Source: Paenibacillus sp. CF384 (GTDB lineage Bacteria; Bacillota; Bacilli; Paenibacillales; Paenibacillaceae). From it: a DNA stretch of 64,000 nucleotides. Positions 54,193 to 63,522 of the stretch are shown here, piece by piece (position 1 is the first letter of the stretch; every line of letters starts with the position of its first letter). The notes under the pieces were generated by a model. It was not told the DNA's origin. It did no database searches and saw nothing but the letters and a program-made list of their open reading frames with translations. Position numbers and translations under genes: made by a program. Where the stretch lies: assembly GCF_900106745.1 (NCBI RefSeq), contig NZ_FNNV01000009.1, positions 62,001 to 126,000 of the forward strand, read 5' to 3'.

Positions 54193-55094
54193 AGCCTGCG
54201 ACTGCAAAAGCAATAAAAAACGAATTTAACGCCTTTGTGTTTATTAGTCCGTTTTTTATCATTTTTTCTCTGCTTGTCGTAGTTCCGGTCGTTTCTGCCA
54301 TTTACTTGTCGTTTACGGATTTCAACTCGATTCAAACGCCTAAGTTTATCGGACTGACCAACTATGTAAACCTGATTACACAAGATAATGCCTTTATGAT
54401 GTACGTCTTGCCAAACACGCTTAAATTTGCTCTGCTGGTCGGTCCGGGAGGATATTTATTATCCTTCTGGCTCGCTTGGCTGCTGGCGCAAATTCCGAAG
54501 AAATCGCGTACTGTCATTGCCCTCGCGATCTATTCGCCTTCACTGACTGCAGCCATTGCAATGGCTGTCGTGTGGCTCGTTATTTTCAGCGGTAATGCTT
54601 CCGGTTATTTGAATCATTTCTTAATGAGTCTTGCGATTATCAACGAGCCGATTCAGTGGACACAATCGCCGCATTATCTAATGCCGATCATGGTGACCGT
54701 ATCGCTCTGGAACAGTATGGGCGTTGGCTTTCTAGCGATGCTCGCGGGTATCCTCAACATTAACGGGGAGATGTATGAAGCCGGCTATATCGATGGCATT
54801 CGCAACCGTCTTCAAGAGGTATGGTACATTACCATTCCGAGCATGAAGCCGCAAATGCTCTTCGGCGCCGTCATGGCTGTCGTCGGCACATTCCAAGCCG
54901 GAGCGATTGGCGTGCAGCTCTCGGGCGCCAACCCTACACCGCAAAATGCAGGGCAGCTCATGATTAATCATATCGAGGACTATGGTTTCCTGCGCTATGA
55001 TATGGGTTACGCTTCAGCGGTTTCCGTAGTCTTGCTCATTATTGTTTACGGATTTTCTAAACTGTGCTGGCGCTTGTTCGGCGACTCCGACTAG
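54189..55094 (+). CDS. Sugar ABC transporter permease (MalF-like), pair 1
   Basis: The 301-residue protein has six hydrophobic segments and the EAA loop ([12 protein letters not shown], then WYITIPSM) that docks on the ATPase. It starts with GTG at 54189, overlapping the stop of the large binding protein, and is followed by its partner at 55135. No ATPase is in the operon. Confidence 0.93.
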   Translation: MKPATAKAIKNEFNAFVFISPFFIIFSLLVVVPVVSAIYLSFTDFNSIQTPKFIGLTNYVNLITQDNAFMMYVLPNTLKFALLVGPGGYLLSFWLAWLLAQIPKKSRTVIALAIYSPSLTAAIAMAVVWLVIFSGNASGYLNHFLMSLAIINEPIQWTQSPHYLMPIMVTVSLWNSMGVGFLAMLAGILNINGEMYEAGYIDGIRNRLQEVWYITIPSMKPQMLFGAVMAVVGTFQAGAIGVQLSGANPTPQNAGQLMINHIEDYGFLRYDMGYASAVSVVLLIIVYGFSKLCWRLFGDSD

Positions 55095-55134
55095 TCCTCA
55101 GTGTATTACGAATTGGGAGAAGGTGATGGCGTAA

Positions 55135-56016
55135 ATGGCTTCTTTTCATGCTAATAAAATCAATCCGGATCGGTTCAGCTTCGGACAATGGAAGTTCTTT
55201 CTCTTCCTAGTTTCTTTGTCCGTGTTCATGATCTTGCCGATTATCTTTATTTTCTCTCAGGCGCTCAAGCCTGTAGACGAGCTGTTTCTATATCCGCCGA
55301 AGCTGTTTGTTCAGCATCCGACGTGGAGTAACTTCGCGACACTGTTCAGCGTCGGCGACGTTTCAGCGGTTCCGAAGACGAAATATTTGTTCAACAGCAT
55401 TCTTGTAACCGGCTCAGTCGTTTTCCTGTCCATCGTGATCTGTTCCATGACAGGTTTCGCTTTGTCCAAGAAAGAATTCAAAATGAAGAAGGTCGTGTTC
55501 GAAGTAAACATCATTGCCTTGATGTTCGTACCGGCAGCGGTGACGATTCCGCGTTATTTGGTCATTGAGAAGCTGGGGCTGACGGATAACTTCCTAGGGC
55601 ATATCTTACCGATGCTTTCCTTGCCGGTAGGGGTGTTCTTGGTCAAGCAATTCGTCGATCAGATTCCGAATGCGCTCATCGAAGCAGCGCAGCTTGACGG
55701 AGCGAACGATTATTACGTATTCCGTAAGCTCGTCATTCCGATGATTATGCCGGCGCTTGCGACCGTGGCGATTCTATCGTTCCAATTGGCTTGGAACAAT
55801 GCGGAGACTTCCTCGTTATTCATGAGCAAAGAAACGCTCAAGACGTTTGCTTTCTACATGAGTACGCTGACGACGACCACCGCGATGGAGAATAATATAG
55901 CCGGTCAAGGGATGGCAGCGGCGGCAGCGCTTCTGATGTTTATTCCGAACTTGGCCATCTTCATATTCATGCAGAGTAAAGTAATGGATACGATGGCGCA
56001 TTCCGGGTTGAAGTGA
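55135..56016 (+). CDS. Carbohydrate ABC transporter permease (MalG-like), pair 1
   Basis: The 293-residue protein has six hydrophobic segments and the EAA motif [20 protein letters not shown]. It is 40 bases after the MalF-like gene, with GGAGAAGGTGATGG upstream of its ATG. It is followed 11 bases later by the NHL/TPR protein. Confidence 0.93.
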   Translation: MASFHANKINPDRFSFGQWKFFLFLVSLSVFMILPIIFIFSQALKPVDELFLYPPKLFVQHPTWSNFATLFSVGDVSAVPKTKYLFNSILVTGSVVFLSIVICSMTGFALSKKEFKMKKVVFEVNIIALMFVPAAVTIPRYLVIEKLGLTDNFLGHILPMLSLPVGVFLVKQFVDQIPNALIEAAQLDGANDYYVFRKLVIPMIMPALATVAILSFQLAWNNAETSSLFMSKETLKTFAFYMSTLTTTTAMENNIAGQGMAAAAALLMFIPNLAIFIFMQSKVMDTMAHSGLK

Positions 56017-56027
56017 GGAGGAGAACA

Positions 56028-58088
56028 ATGTTCAGATTCAGATGGCTCACACTTCTCGTTGCGGCTGCGTTGTTGGTTGGTTCGACTACTGCTTATGCGG
56101 ACGTGCCTTATCCTACCTTCACGATCGATGAAAAAGGTCATGGCATTATGATGCAGAACGCCTACATGCCAGTAGGCGCAATCGACGGGTATAGCATCTT
56201 TGGCGAGAATGAAGCATTAAGCAACGGGAAAGTGGAGTTGAATAGCCCGCAAGATATCTTCGTAGATAACGAAGACCATGTGTACGTTGCCGATACAGGC
56301 AACGCCCGAATTGTAGAGTTGGACTCATGGGGGAATTTCATTCGCATTATCGGCGAGGGAGAATTAAAACAGCCGAAGGGTGTATTCGTAACGGAAAACA
56401 AAGATATTTACGTTGCGGATTATGCCAAACAAAGCGTCGTCGTCTTCGGGCCAGACGGCAAGTTGAAGCAGACGATCGGCAAGCCGAAGTCGAAGCTGTA
56501 CGGCAAAGATACGCCGTTCAAGCCACAGAAGGTCATCGTCGATAAACGCGGCAGCATCTATATTATCGGTGAGGGCCTTATCCAAGGTCTTGTCCGATTG
56601 GACAAGGAAGGCAAATTTCTTGGCTACTTCGGCGGTAACCGGGCAGGCTTCAACCTGCTGAAGACGCTGCAGCGTATGTTCTATACGAAGGCTCAACTAA
56701 GCAAAATGACACGTGAAATGCCGATTTCACCGACGAATATTTCGGTTGATTCGGAAGGCCTTATTTATACGAGTACGACAGGAATTAACGGCGGGGCCAT
56801 TAAGAAGCTGAACGTCGCGGGCAAGGATTTGCTCGGCGGAACGTGGTCGCTTAATCAGGTGTCCGATATTACGACCGATGCGATGGGAAATATTTATGCG
56901 ATCGATGCCGGCGAAGGCATGATCCTGGAATACAACCGTGACGGTAACCTGATGTTCCTCTTCAGCTACAACGACACAGGGGAGCAACGTCTCGGTTTGC
57001 TCGCAGCACCGACAGGAATTGCCGTCACGTCGGATGGCAGATTGCTTGCCCTGAGCGGCGAGCGCGGCAATGTTACGGTGTACCAGCCGACGGCGTTCAC
57101 GAAGCTTGTACACGAAGCACTGGGACTTTATCTGGACGGCAAATACGTACAGAGCCGTGAACCATGGAATGAAGTGCTGCGTCAGAACAGCTTGTTCTCC
57201 CTGGCGCACACCGGTATCGGCCTTGCTTATTTCAAAGAAGGCAAATACCAAGAAGCATTCGAGAAATTCGAGTTTTCCAAAAACAAGAAGGAATATTCCA
57301 ACGCGTACTGGGAACTTCGGCGCGAATGGATTATGAAACACGCAGTTGACGTGGCTTTAAGCATCTTAGGTGCCATTATCGCCTTGATGGCCATTCGATT
57401 CGCTTACCGGAAGTACCAATTCGGCAAGCCGGTTGTCATCGCTTGGCTAAAGGTGACCAGACAATGGTTCGTCGCGCAGCTGCTTCACATTTTCCGTATG
57501 CTGCGGCATCCAATTGAAGGTTATTACGAGCTGGAGCATAACAACAAGGCTTCGGTAGCATCGGCAACTGTCTTGCTGGTCGTGCTGTTCGGGGTTCGAT
57601 TGTTCGGTCTCTATACGACGAACTTCTTGTTCGCAACGATGGAGCCGCTGCAGATAAACATCGTAACCGAGCTGCTCAAGCTGCTCATTCCATTGTTCGC
57701 TTGGGTGATTTCCAACTACCTCGTCAGCGTCATCAACGATGGGGAAGGCAGCTTCAAGAACATCTACAAAGGGACGATTTATGCATTATCCCCTTACATT
57801 ATTTTCGCAATACCGCTGGCGATTATGTCACGTGGCCTTACCCTGATGGAGGGTGTCATCTATAACTACTCCTACAATATCGTCATTCTGTGGTGTGCGC
57901 TTCTGCTCTTCATCATGGTGAAAGAGATCCACGGCTACGAAATTAAGGAGACTGTTAGAAACATCGTTCTCACGATCATCGGCATGCTAATTATGGCCTT
58001 TGTAGCGTTTATCCTGTTCGGCTTGTCGAATCAGGTGTGGGAATTTGTTTACTCGTTATTCCAAGAGGTGAATCTGCGTGTCGATTAA
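56028..58088 (+). CDS. Exported NHL-repeat / TPR / Yip1-like membrane protein
   Basis: The 686-residue protein has an unusual build. A signal peptide (1-25, ending AYAD) leads into an NHL-type beta-propeller (about 70-370), seen as repeats such as SPQDIFVDNEDHVYVADTGN and QPKGVFVTENKDIYVADYAK. A TPR-like helix pair follows (about 380-430, G-L-A-Y-F-K-E-G-K-Y-Q-E-A). Then come a transmembrane helix (about 440-465) and a five-helix Yip1-like domain (480-680, HPIEGYYELEHN). The ATG at 56028 has GAGGAGGAG upstream. It would place a binding propeller outside, anchored beside the transporter; its job is not known. Confidence 0.8.
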   Translation: MFRFRWLTLLVAAALLVGSTTAYADVPYPTFTIDEKGHGIMMQNAYMPVGAIDGYSIFGENEALSNGKVELNSPQDIFVDNEDHVYVADTGNARIVELDSWGNFIRIIGEGELKQPKGVFVTENKDIYVADYAKQSVVVFGPDGKLKQTIGKPKSKLYGKDTPFKPQKVIVDKRGSIYIIGEGLIQGLVRLDKEGKFLGYFGGNRAGFNLLKTLQRMFYTKAQLSKMTREMPISPTNISVDSEGLIYTSTTGINGGAIKKLNVAGKDLLGGTWSLNQVSDITTDAMGNIYAIDAGEGMILEYNRDGNLMFLFSYNDTGEQRLGLLAAPTGIAVTSDGRLLALSGERGNVTVYQPTAFTKLVHEALGLYLDGKYVQSREPWNEVLRQNSLFSLAHTGIGLAYFKEGKYQEAFEKFEFSKNKKEYSNAYWELRREWIMKHAVDVALSILGAIIALMAIRFAYRKYQFGKPVVIAWLKVTRQWFVAQLLHIFRMLRHPIEGYYELEHNNKASVASATVLLVVLFGVRLFGLYTTNFLFATMEPLQINIVTELLKLLIPLFAWVISNYLVSVINDGEGSFKNIYKGTIYALSPYIIFAIPLAIMSRGLTLMEGVIYNYSYNIVILWCALLLFIMVKEIHGYEIKETVRNIVLTIIGMLIMAFVAFILFGLSNQVWEFVYSLFQEVNLRVD

Positions 58089-60384
58089 CAAGAAACCGAT
58101 TATCCTGGTCGCGTCTGCTGCACTTGCAGCGGTTGGATTGTATCAGTTCGCATATGGGGCTACAGTTGAGCAGCAATCTACCGAGGGTCAGAGCAAGATT
58201 GTTCTGAATAAGACGGAAGGCTCATTCCCTTATCGTTCGAACAATTATACGATGCCGGAGAAGGCAGCAAGCGCCATTGCGAAACGCACGATTCCGTCCG
58301 ACTATAAGAAAATCGGCGAGTCCGGCTCGCTGGAGCTGTATATGGCGAACGCTTCGCTTGCCATTATGGTGAAGAACAAGGAGAGCGGTTATGTTTGGGC
58401 TTCCACGCCAAACGACGCCGATCTGCAAAATGCCGAATTAAATGATGAGTGGCAGACCGCAGTCAAGTCACCGGTTCTGCTCGAGTACTATAATGATCAA
58501 GAAATGCTGAGCACGGGTAATTTCTTGTCGCTCGGCGGTAAAGTCGACGGTGTAGAACAGATCGAGCAAGGGGTGCGCGTGAAGCTGACCTTCGGGTCGT
58601 TGAACGCAGGCATCGCACTTGAGGTAAAGCTTGAGAACGATTCGCTTGTAGTCTCTATCCCATCGGATTCGATGTGGGAGAAAGGCGTCAGCAAGCTGGC
58701 TTCCATTCAGGCATATCCGTTCCTTGGCTCGGTGCACAAGGCTGATATTCCGGGCTATATTTTCATTCCGGATCGTTCAGGCGCGCTTATCCGCTTTAAC
58801 AAAGCGCATTCCCGTTTTGACGAGCCGTATGTCGGTAAGATTTACGGTACCGACTATACCTCGGACGGCAACATGAATACCGGTCGTACATCTGTGCCGG
58901 TATTCGGGATCGTGCACGGCACCGGGCAGAACGGCGTACTCGGCATCGTCGAGGATGGCCGCTTCAATGCCAAGATTGTCGCGTATCCAAGTGGATTAAG
59001 CACCGACTTCTACTGGGTCGCGCCGAAATTTGAAATCCGGTACGGCTACTTCCAGCCAACAAGCAAATCGATGGGCGGTTATAATACCTTCCAGAAAGAT
59101 CCGCTAAAGACAGACCGTCAAGTTCGATACAAGTTCCTTGGCGGCAAGGAAGCGGATTATGTAGGGATGGCGAAGACGTACAGAACGTACTTGCAGGAAC
59201 AAGGCGAGCTCGTCAAAGAGAAATCCACGAAGAGCAAAGCAGACGTTCCTATGCAGATTCGCCTACTGGGCGGAGAGACGGAAGCGAGCGCATTCGGTGC
59301 CAAAGTCGTTCCGATGACGACGTTTAATCAGGCGAAGACGATTGTCGATAGTCTGGAGAAGCACGGCATTACGAACTTGAAGACGGTACTGGAAGGCTGG
59401 AATGACGGAGGCTTGAACGGTTCGCGTCCTGCCGAGTTCCCGGTCGAGTCCAAGCTTGGCGGCGCTGCGGGTCTGAAGGATCTGAAGAAGTACTTGTCAG
59501 GCAAAGACATTCCGGTCTATCTGTACAATAACTATACCATTGCCTTCGGGAATTCCGATTTGATGAATTTCAAATCCGACGCCGTTAGAGCCATTAACAA
59601 CGAAATTAACGAGTTTCCGTTCTTCGGCTGGGGCGACGGTGGTTTCTTCGACGATATTATGGCGCGGGACATCAGCCCGGTCAAATCGGTTGAAATTGCG
59701 AAAGACGATGCCGAGGATATGAAGGATCTGGGCGTAGATGGGCTTGCGCTCGATATTACGGGCAGCACGCTCGTATCCGACTATAACAAGAAGCATCCGT
59801 TTACGCGTGAGCAGACCGCTGAAGCGTATCGTGAGCTCGCCGCTAACTTCAAGAAAAACTTGAACGAGCTGGCGATTGTTCAAGCCAACGACTACCTGTG
59901 GAAATACACGGATACGATGTTCGGCATGGGTTCAGGAGCTTCGCAGTACATGTACGAAACGGATACGATCCCTTTCTTGCAAATCGTGCTGCACGGCTAC
60001 ATCGATTACTTCGGCTGGCCGTCTAACTCGGCTTCCAGTCCACGCGAGGATACGCTGCGCATGATCGATTTCGGTCAATATCCGTCGTATCTGCTGACGC
60101 ATGAGCCGTATTGGAAGCTGAGAGACACGCCTTCGGTCGATTTGCTGACAACGCAATATTCCGATTTGGAGCAGCCGATTAAGGAAACGTACAAAGCCGT
60201 GAACCAAGCGCTGCGTCAGGTTCAGGATGCAACGATTGAAGCGCGCATCGTGCCGGACTACGGAATCTCGGCAGTCAAGTATTCCAACGGCGTGGAAATT
60301 GTAGTGAATTACACATCAAGCGACTACACATACAACGAAGTCAGCGTCAAGGCGAAGAGCTTCGCTGTCATCGGGGGTGAGTAA
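58078..60384 (+). CDS. DUF5696-like exported protein with a predicted barrel domain
   Basis: The 768-residue product has an N-terminal signal or anchor segment, a beta-rich N-terminal half (to about 370: SLELYMANASLAIMVKN, GYIFIPDRSGALIRFN), and then a TIM-barrel-like region (about 390-690: TNLKTVLEGWNDGG, LGVDGLALDITGS). It ends in a small beta domain. This matches DUF5696-type proteins found in paenibacillar transport operons. The LDITG and ETD stretches could hold acidic catalytic residues, so it may be an unrecognised exo-acting glycosidase; this is inference. It starts with GTG, 11 bases inside the NHL gene, behind AGAGGTG. Confidence 0.7.
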   Translation: MSINKKPIILVASAALAAVGLYQFAYGATVEQQSTEGQSKIVLNKTEGSFPYRSNNYTMPEKAASAIAKRTIPSDYKKIGESGSLELYMANASLAIMVKNKESGYVWASTPNDADLQNAELNDEWQTAVKSPVLLEYYNDQEMLSTGNFLSLGGKVDGVEQIEQGVRVKLTFGSLNAGIALEVKLENDSLVVSIPSDSMWEKGVSKLASIQAYPFLGSVHKADIPGYIFIPDRSGALIRFNKAHSRFDEPYVGKIYGTDYTSDGNMNTGRTSVPVFGIVHGTGQNGVLGIVEDGRFNAKIVAYPSGLSTDFYWVAPKFEIRYGYFQPTSKSMGGYNTFQKDPLKTDRQVRYKFLGGKEADYVGMAKTYRTYLQEQGELVKEKSTKSKADVPMQIRLLGGETEASAFGAKVVPMTTFNQAKTIVDSLEKHGITNLKTVLEGWNDGGLNGSRPAEFPVESKLGGAAGLKDLKKYLSGKDIPVYLYNNYTIAFGNSDLMNFKSDAVRAINNEINEFPFFGWGDGGFFDDIMARDISPVKSVEIAKDDAEDMKDLGVDGLALDITGSTLVSDYNKKHPFTREQTAEAYRELAANFKKNLNELAIVQANDYLWKYTDTMFGMGSGASQYMYETDTIPFLQIVLHGYIDYFGWPSNSASSPREDTLRMIDFGQYPSYLLTHEPYWKLRDTPSVDLLTTQYSDLEQPIKETYKAVNQALRQVQDATIEARIVPDYGISAVKYSNGVEIVVNYTSSDYTYNEVSVKAKSFAVIGGE

Positions 60385-60385
60385 G

Positions 60386-61267
60386 TTGAAAGTGACCAAA
60401 AAAATGAGAGAGGCGCTCACCGGTTACGCGCTGGTGTCGCCTTGGATTATTGGCTTCATCCTGTTTATGGCCTATCCGATCTACTACTCGGTATATCTGA
60501 GCTTACACAAGGTTACGATCAGCGCGGAAGGTATCGTGACCGATTATACAGGCGGGGACAATTACAAATATGCGTTCTTGTCTGATCCGGAATTTGTAGA
60601 GAAGCTGCTGCTCTTCGTAAAATCAGCGGTAGGTATGATCCCGATTATCATCGTCTTCTCGATGCTAGTCGCACTCTTGATTAACCAACCGATTAAGATG
60701 AAAGGGCTGTTCAGAGCGATCTTCTTCTTACCGGTCGTCATTACGAGCGGCGAGGTTGTCAATGAGCTGTTCAGCCAAGGAGCAACGGCGATTCCACTGG
60801 TAGAGAAGTATGGGATCATCGAGATTATTAAAGACAATTTAAGCCCGGCCTGGTCCTCGCCGATCATTAGTCTGATTCAACAGCTCATCTTGATTCTATG
60901 GTTCTCCGGTGTACAAATATTGATCTTCCTTGCAGGTCTGCAGAAGGTCAATAAGCAAGTCTATGAAGCGGCTTCCATCGATGGCGCATCGCCTTGGGTT
61001 AGCTTCTGGAAAGTAACATTGCCTGCCATTAAGCCGTTTATCGCGGTGAATATGATTTATACGACGGTTGATTTGTTCACCAACTCGTTCAGTGACGTCA
61101 TAGAATTAATCAAGGAAAATATGTTCAACCTGACAACCGGCTTCGGTTATGCAACCGCTATTGCCTGGATTTACTTCGGTGTCATATTCGTCTTCTTGCT
61201 CTTGATTCTGCTGCTGTTCCGCAATAACGATGACGTGAATGTGCGACCGAAGAGGAGGAGAGCTTAA
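60386..61267 (+). CDS. Sugar ABC transporter permease (MalF-like), pair 2
   Basis: The 293-residue permease has six hydrophobic segments and the EAA loop YEAASIDGASPWVSFWKV. GGGGGTG at 60373 is correctly spaced for a TTG start at 60386, directly after the stop of the previous gene; the in-frame GTG at 60377 would lie on the ribosome-binding site itself. Its stop overlaps the next start as TAATG. It is a second, distinct MalF-like protein in this operon. Confidence 0.92.
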   Translation: MKVTKKMREALTGYALVSPWIIGFILFMAYPIYYSVYLSLHKVTISAEGIVTDYTGGDNYKYAFLSDPEFVEKLLLFVKSAVGMIPIIIVFSMLVALLINQPIKMKGLFRAIFFLPVVITSGEVVNELFSQGATAIPLVEKYGIIEIIKDNLSPAWSSPIISLIQQLILILWFSGVQILIFLAGLQKVNKQVYEAASIDGASPWVSFWKVTLPAIKPFIAVNMIYTTVDLFTNSFSDVIELIKENMFNLTTGFGYATAIAWIYFGVIFVFLLLILLLFRNNDDVNVRPKRRRA

Positions 61268-62235
61268 TGGAACGATCATTGAAGTTGCAGAAAGCTTTTC
61301 TGCTTCGTACGTACAATCGCGGCAAACGGATACTGATGGGAAGACAGGGCAACGACGGCATTGTATTCAAGTTGCTGGTATACGCACTGCTCATTAGTAT
61401 CGGGTTCGTTTATTTATATCCGATTCTCTATCTTGTCTCGCAAAGCTTTAAGAGCTTATCGGATCTGCTGGACCCAACGGTGCTCTGGCTTCCACAGAAG
61501 CTGTACCTGGAGAACTTCACGCAAGCCTGGCATGTTCTTGATTACATGGATACCTTCTGGAATTCGGTCTTGAACTCCGTGGTTCCGGCTATCGGTCAGA
61601 CCGTTTCCTGTGCAGTCGTTGGCTACGGAATTGCGAAATTCCGTTTCCCGGGCAAATCGATCGTACTTGGTCTCATGATGATTACCTTCATCGTTCCGTC
61701 CCAGGTCGTTATGATTCCGCTCTACTTGATGTTCAACGAGTATCACATGCTTGGATCATCGCTGCCGTTTATCGTTCCGACTATATTCGCCCAAGGGATC
61801 AAAGGCGTATTGTTCATTCTGATCTATACGCAGTTCTTCCGGACGATTCCGGCATCGCTCGAAGAAGCGGCGCAGATGGACGGGGCCGGCTTCATTCGGA
61901 CCTTCTTTACGGTTATTCTTCCGATCTCCATGCCTGCTATCGTCGTAGTTATGCTGTTCTCGACGGTATGGCATTGGAACGAGACGTATCTGACTTCTCT
62001 CTATCTGGGTGAAAGCATGACCACGCTTCCGCTGCAATTGAAAACGTTCAATGACTCGTTCACGAAGCTGTACGGAGGCGGAGCAGCAGTTGGCGGCGGT
62101 CAGACGAAGAATATCAATGAATCGATTCGTATGGCAGGCACGCTGTTAATCGTACTGCCTTTGCTGGTCCTCTACATGTTCGCGCAGAGACGATTCGTAG
62201 AGGTAGTAGATAAAACAGGTATTACAGGCGAGTAA
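61267..62235 (+). CDS. Carbohydrate ABC transporter permease (MalG-like), pair 2
   Basis: The 322-residue permease has a longer N-terminal extension than its counterpart at 55135, six hydrophobic segments and the EAA motif LEEAAQMDGAGFIRTFFTVI. It is coupled to the MalF-like gene by the TAATG overlap. With 60386 it forms the second permease pair. Confidence 0.92.
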   Translation: MERSLKLQKAFLLRTYNRGKRILMGRQGNDGIVFKLLVYALLISIGFVYLYPILYLVSQSFKSLSDLLDPTVLWLPQKLYLENFTQAWHVLDYMDTFWNSVLNSVVPAIGQTVSCAVVGYGIAKFRFPGKSIVLGLMMITFIVPSQVVMIPLYLMFNEYHMLGSSLPFIVPTIFAQGIKGVLFILIYTQFFRTIPASLEEAAQMDGAGFIRTFFTVILPISMPAIVVVMLFSTVWHWNETYLTSLYLGESMTTLPLQLKTFNDSFTKLYGGGAAVGGGQTKNINESIRMAGTLLIVLPLLVLYMFAQRRFVEVVDKTGITGE

Positions 62236-62280
62236 TTAGATTCGATTGTATCGCAGGGCGACTTAGGGAGGGTGTTTCAG

Positions 62281-63348
62281 TTGACTAAGAAGTTAAAGGT
62301 TGCAGTAATCGGCGCAGGCGGAATCTTCCAGTGGGCGCATTCCGCTCCGCTGAAGAACCATGGAGAGCTTGAAGTGGTCGCCATCGTAGATATCGACCTG
62401 GCGAAAGCACAAGCTGCGGCTGAACAGCACGGCATTCCGCAAGCATTCAGTGACTATCGCGATGTCATCAGAAAGGAAGAGATCGACATTATCGATATTT
62501 GTACGCCGAATCTGTTCCATTCCGAGATTGCAGTCGCAGCGCTGGAAGCCGGCAAACATGTCTTCTGCGAGAAGCCGGATGCGGTAAATCCGGATGAAGC
62601 GATTAAGATGCAGCAAGCGGCGGAGAAAAGCGGCAAAGTGCTTATGGTTATGCGCAACAACCGCTTCCGTCCGGCATCGAAGTTCATCAAGGAGTGGATT
62701 GAGGAAGGCAACCTCGGCGAAGCTTATGCAGGCCGCTGCGGCTGGACTCGCCGACGCGGTATTCCAGGCAAAGGCGGCTGGTTTACGACCAAAGAGCTCT
62801 CCGGCGGCGGCCCGTTGATCGATCTTGGTGTTCACTTCATCGACTTGGCGATCTGGTTCATGGGCAATCCGAAGCCAATCTCGGTCACTGGCGCAACCTA
62901 CACGAAATTCGCGGACGCAGACGATATTGCCGGCTCGGAGCACAGCAAGTTCGGCGAGAAATCAGAAGACGAAGGCATCTTCGATGTGGAGGACCTTGCG
63001 ATCGGATTTATCCGCTTCGATAACGGCGCGTCGCTCCAAATCGAGTTCAGCTGGGCTTCCAACATCGAACAAGAAGAGAATTTCGTCGAGCTTCGCGGTA
63101 CGAAGGCAGGCTTCCGATTCAGTAACGGCAAGCTGGGTATCTTCGGGGAATCCAATGGCACGGTAACCGATACTGTTCCGCATCTTGCCGAAGACACAGG
63201 CGGACACGGAGAGAATCTATACCATTTCGTGGATGTCGTGCAAGGCCGCGAGAACCCGATCTTTACCATCGATCAAGGCGTGGATATGATCAAAATTTTA
63301 TCAGCCATCTATGAATCCGCCCGTACAGGATCAGAAGTTAAACTGTAA
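62281..63348 (+). CDS. Gfo/Idh/MocA-family oxidoreductase
   Basis: The 355-residue protein has the Rossmann motif IGAGGIFQWAHSAPL, the catalytic-region CEKP (GKHVFCEKPDAV) and the C-terminal D-L-G-V-H-F-I-D-L-A sequence typical of the family. GGAGGGTG at 62265 fits a TTG start at 62281; the GTG at 62272 is too close. It lies 45 bases after the last permease and is probably part of the operon, acting on the imported sugar. Confidence 0.88.
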   Translation: MTKKLKVAVIGAGGIFQWAHSAPLKNHGELEVVAIVDIDLAKAQAAAEQHGIPQAFSDYRDVIRKEEIDIIDICTPNLFHSEIAVAALEAGKHVFCEKPDAVNPDEAIKMQQAAEKSGKVLMVMRNNRFRPASKFIKEWIEEGNLGEAYAGRCGWTRRRGIPGKGGWFTTKELSGGGPLIDLGVHFIDLAIWFMGNPKPISVTGATYTKFADADDIAGSEHSKFGEKSEDEGIFDVEDLAIGFIRFDNGASLQIEFSWASNIEQEENFVELRGTKAGFRFSNGKLGIFGESNGTVTDTVPHLAEDTGGHGENLYHFVDVVQGRENPIFTIDQGVDMIKILSAIYESARTGSEVKL

Positions 63349-63522
63349 GGGGATGCGCTAGTGATGAACCGGGATCGCACTCGATTGAATGAGGGCGGTT
63401 CCGGAACATCTGCCGCATGCAGGATTCTTTTTTTTATTAGGAGAATTAGTAGGAAGCTTGATGAAATGTGAAATTCATGAGAAGCAGCACTCATAGAACG
63501 ATCATTTGGAGGCTGGCATGCA

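Noticed and set aside
63428-63436. T tract after the Gfo/Idh/MocA gene as a terminator
   Set aside because: The preceding bases contain only short, competing self-complementary stretches, so a clear hairpin is lacking.
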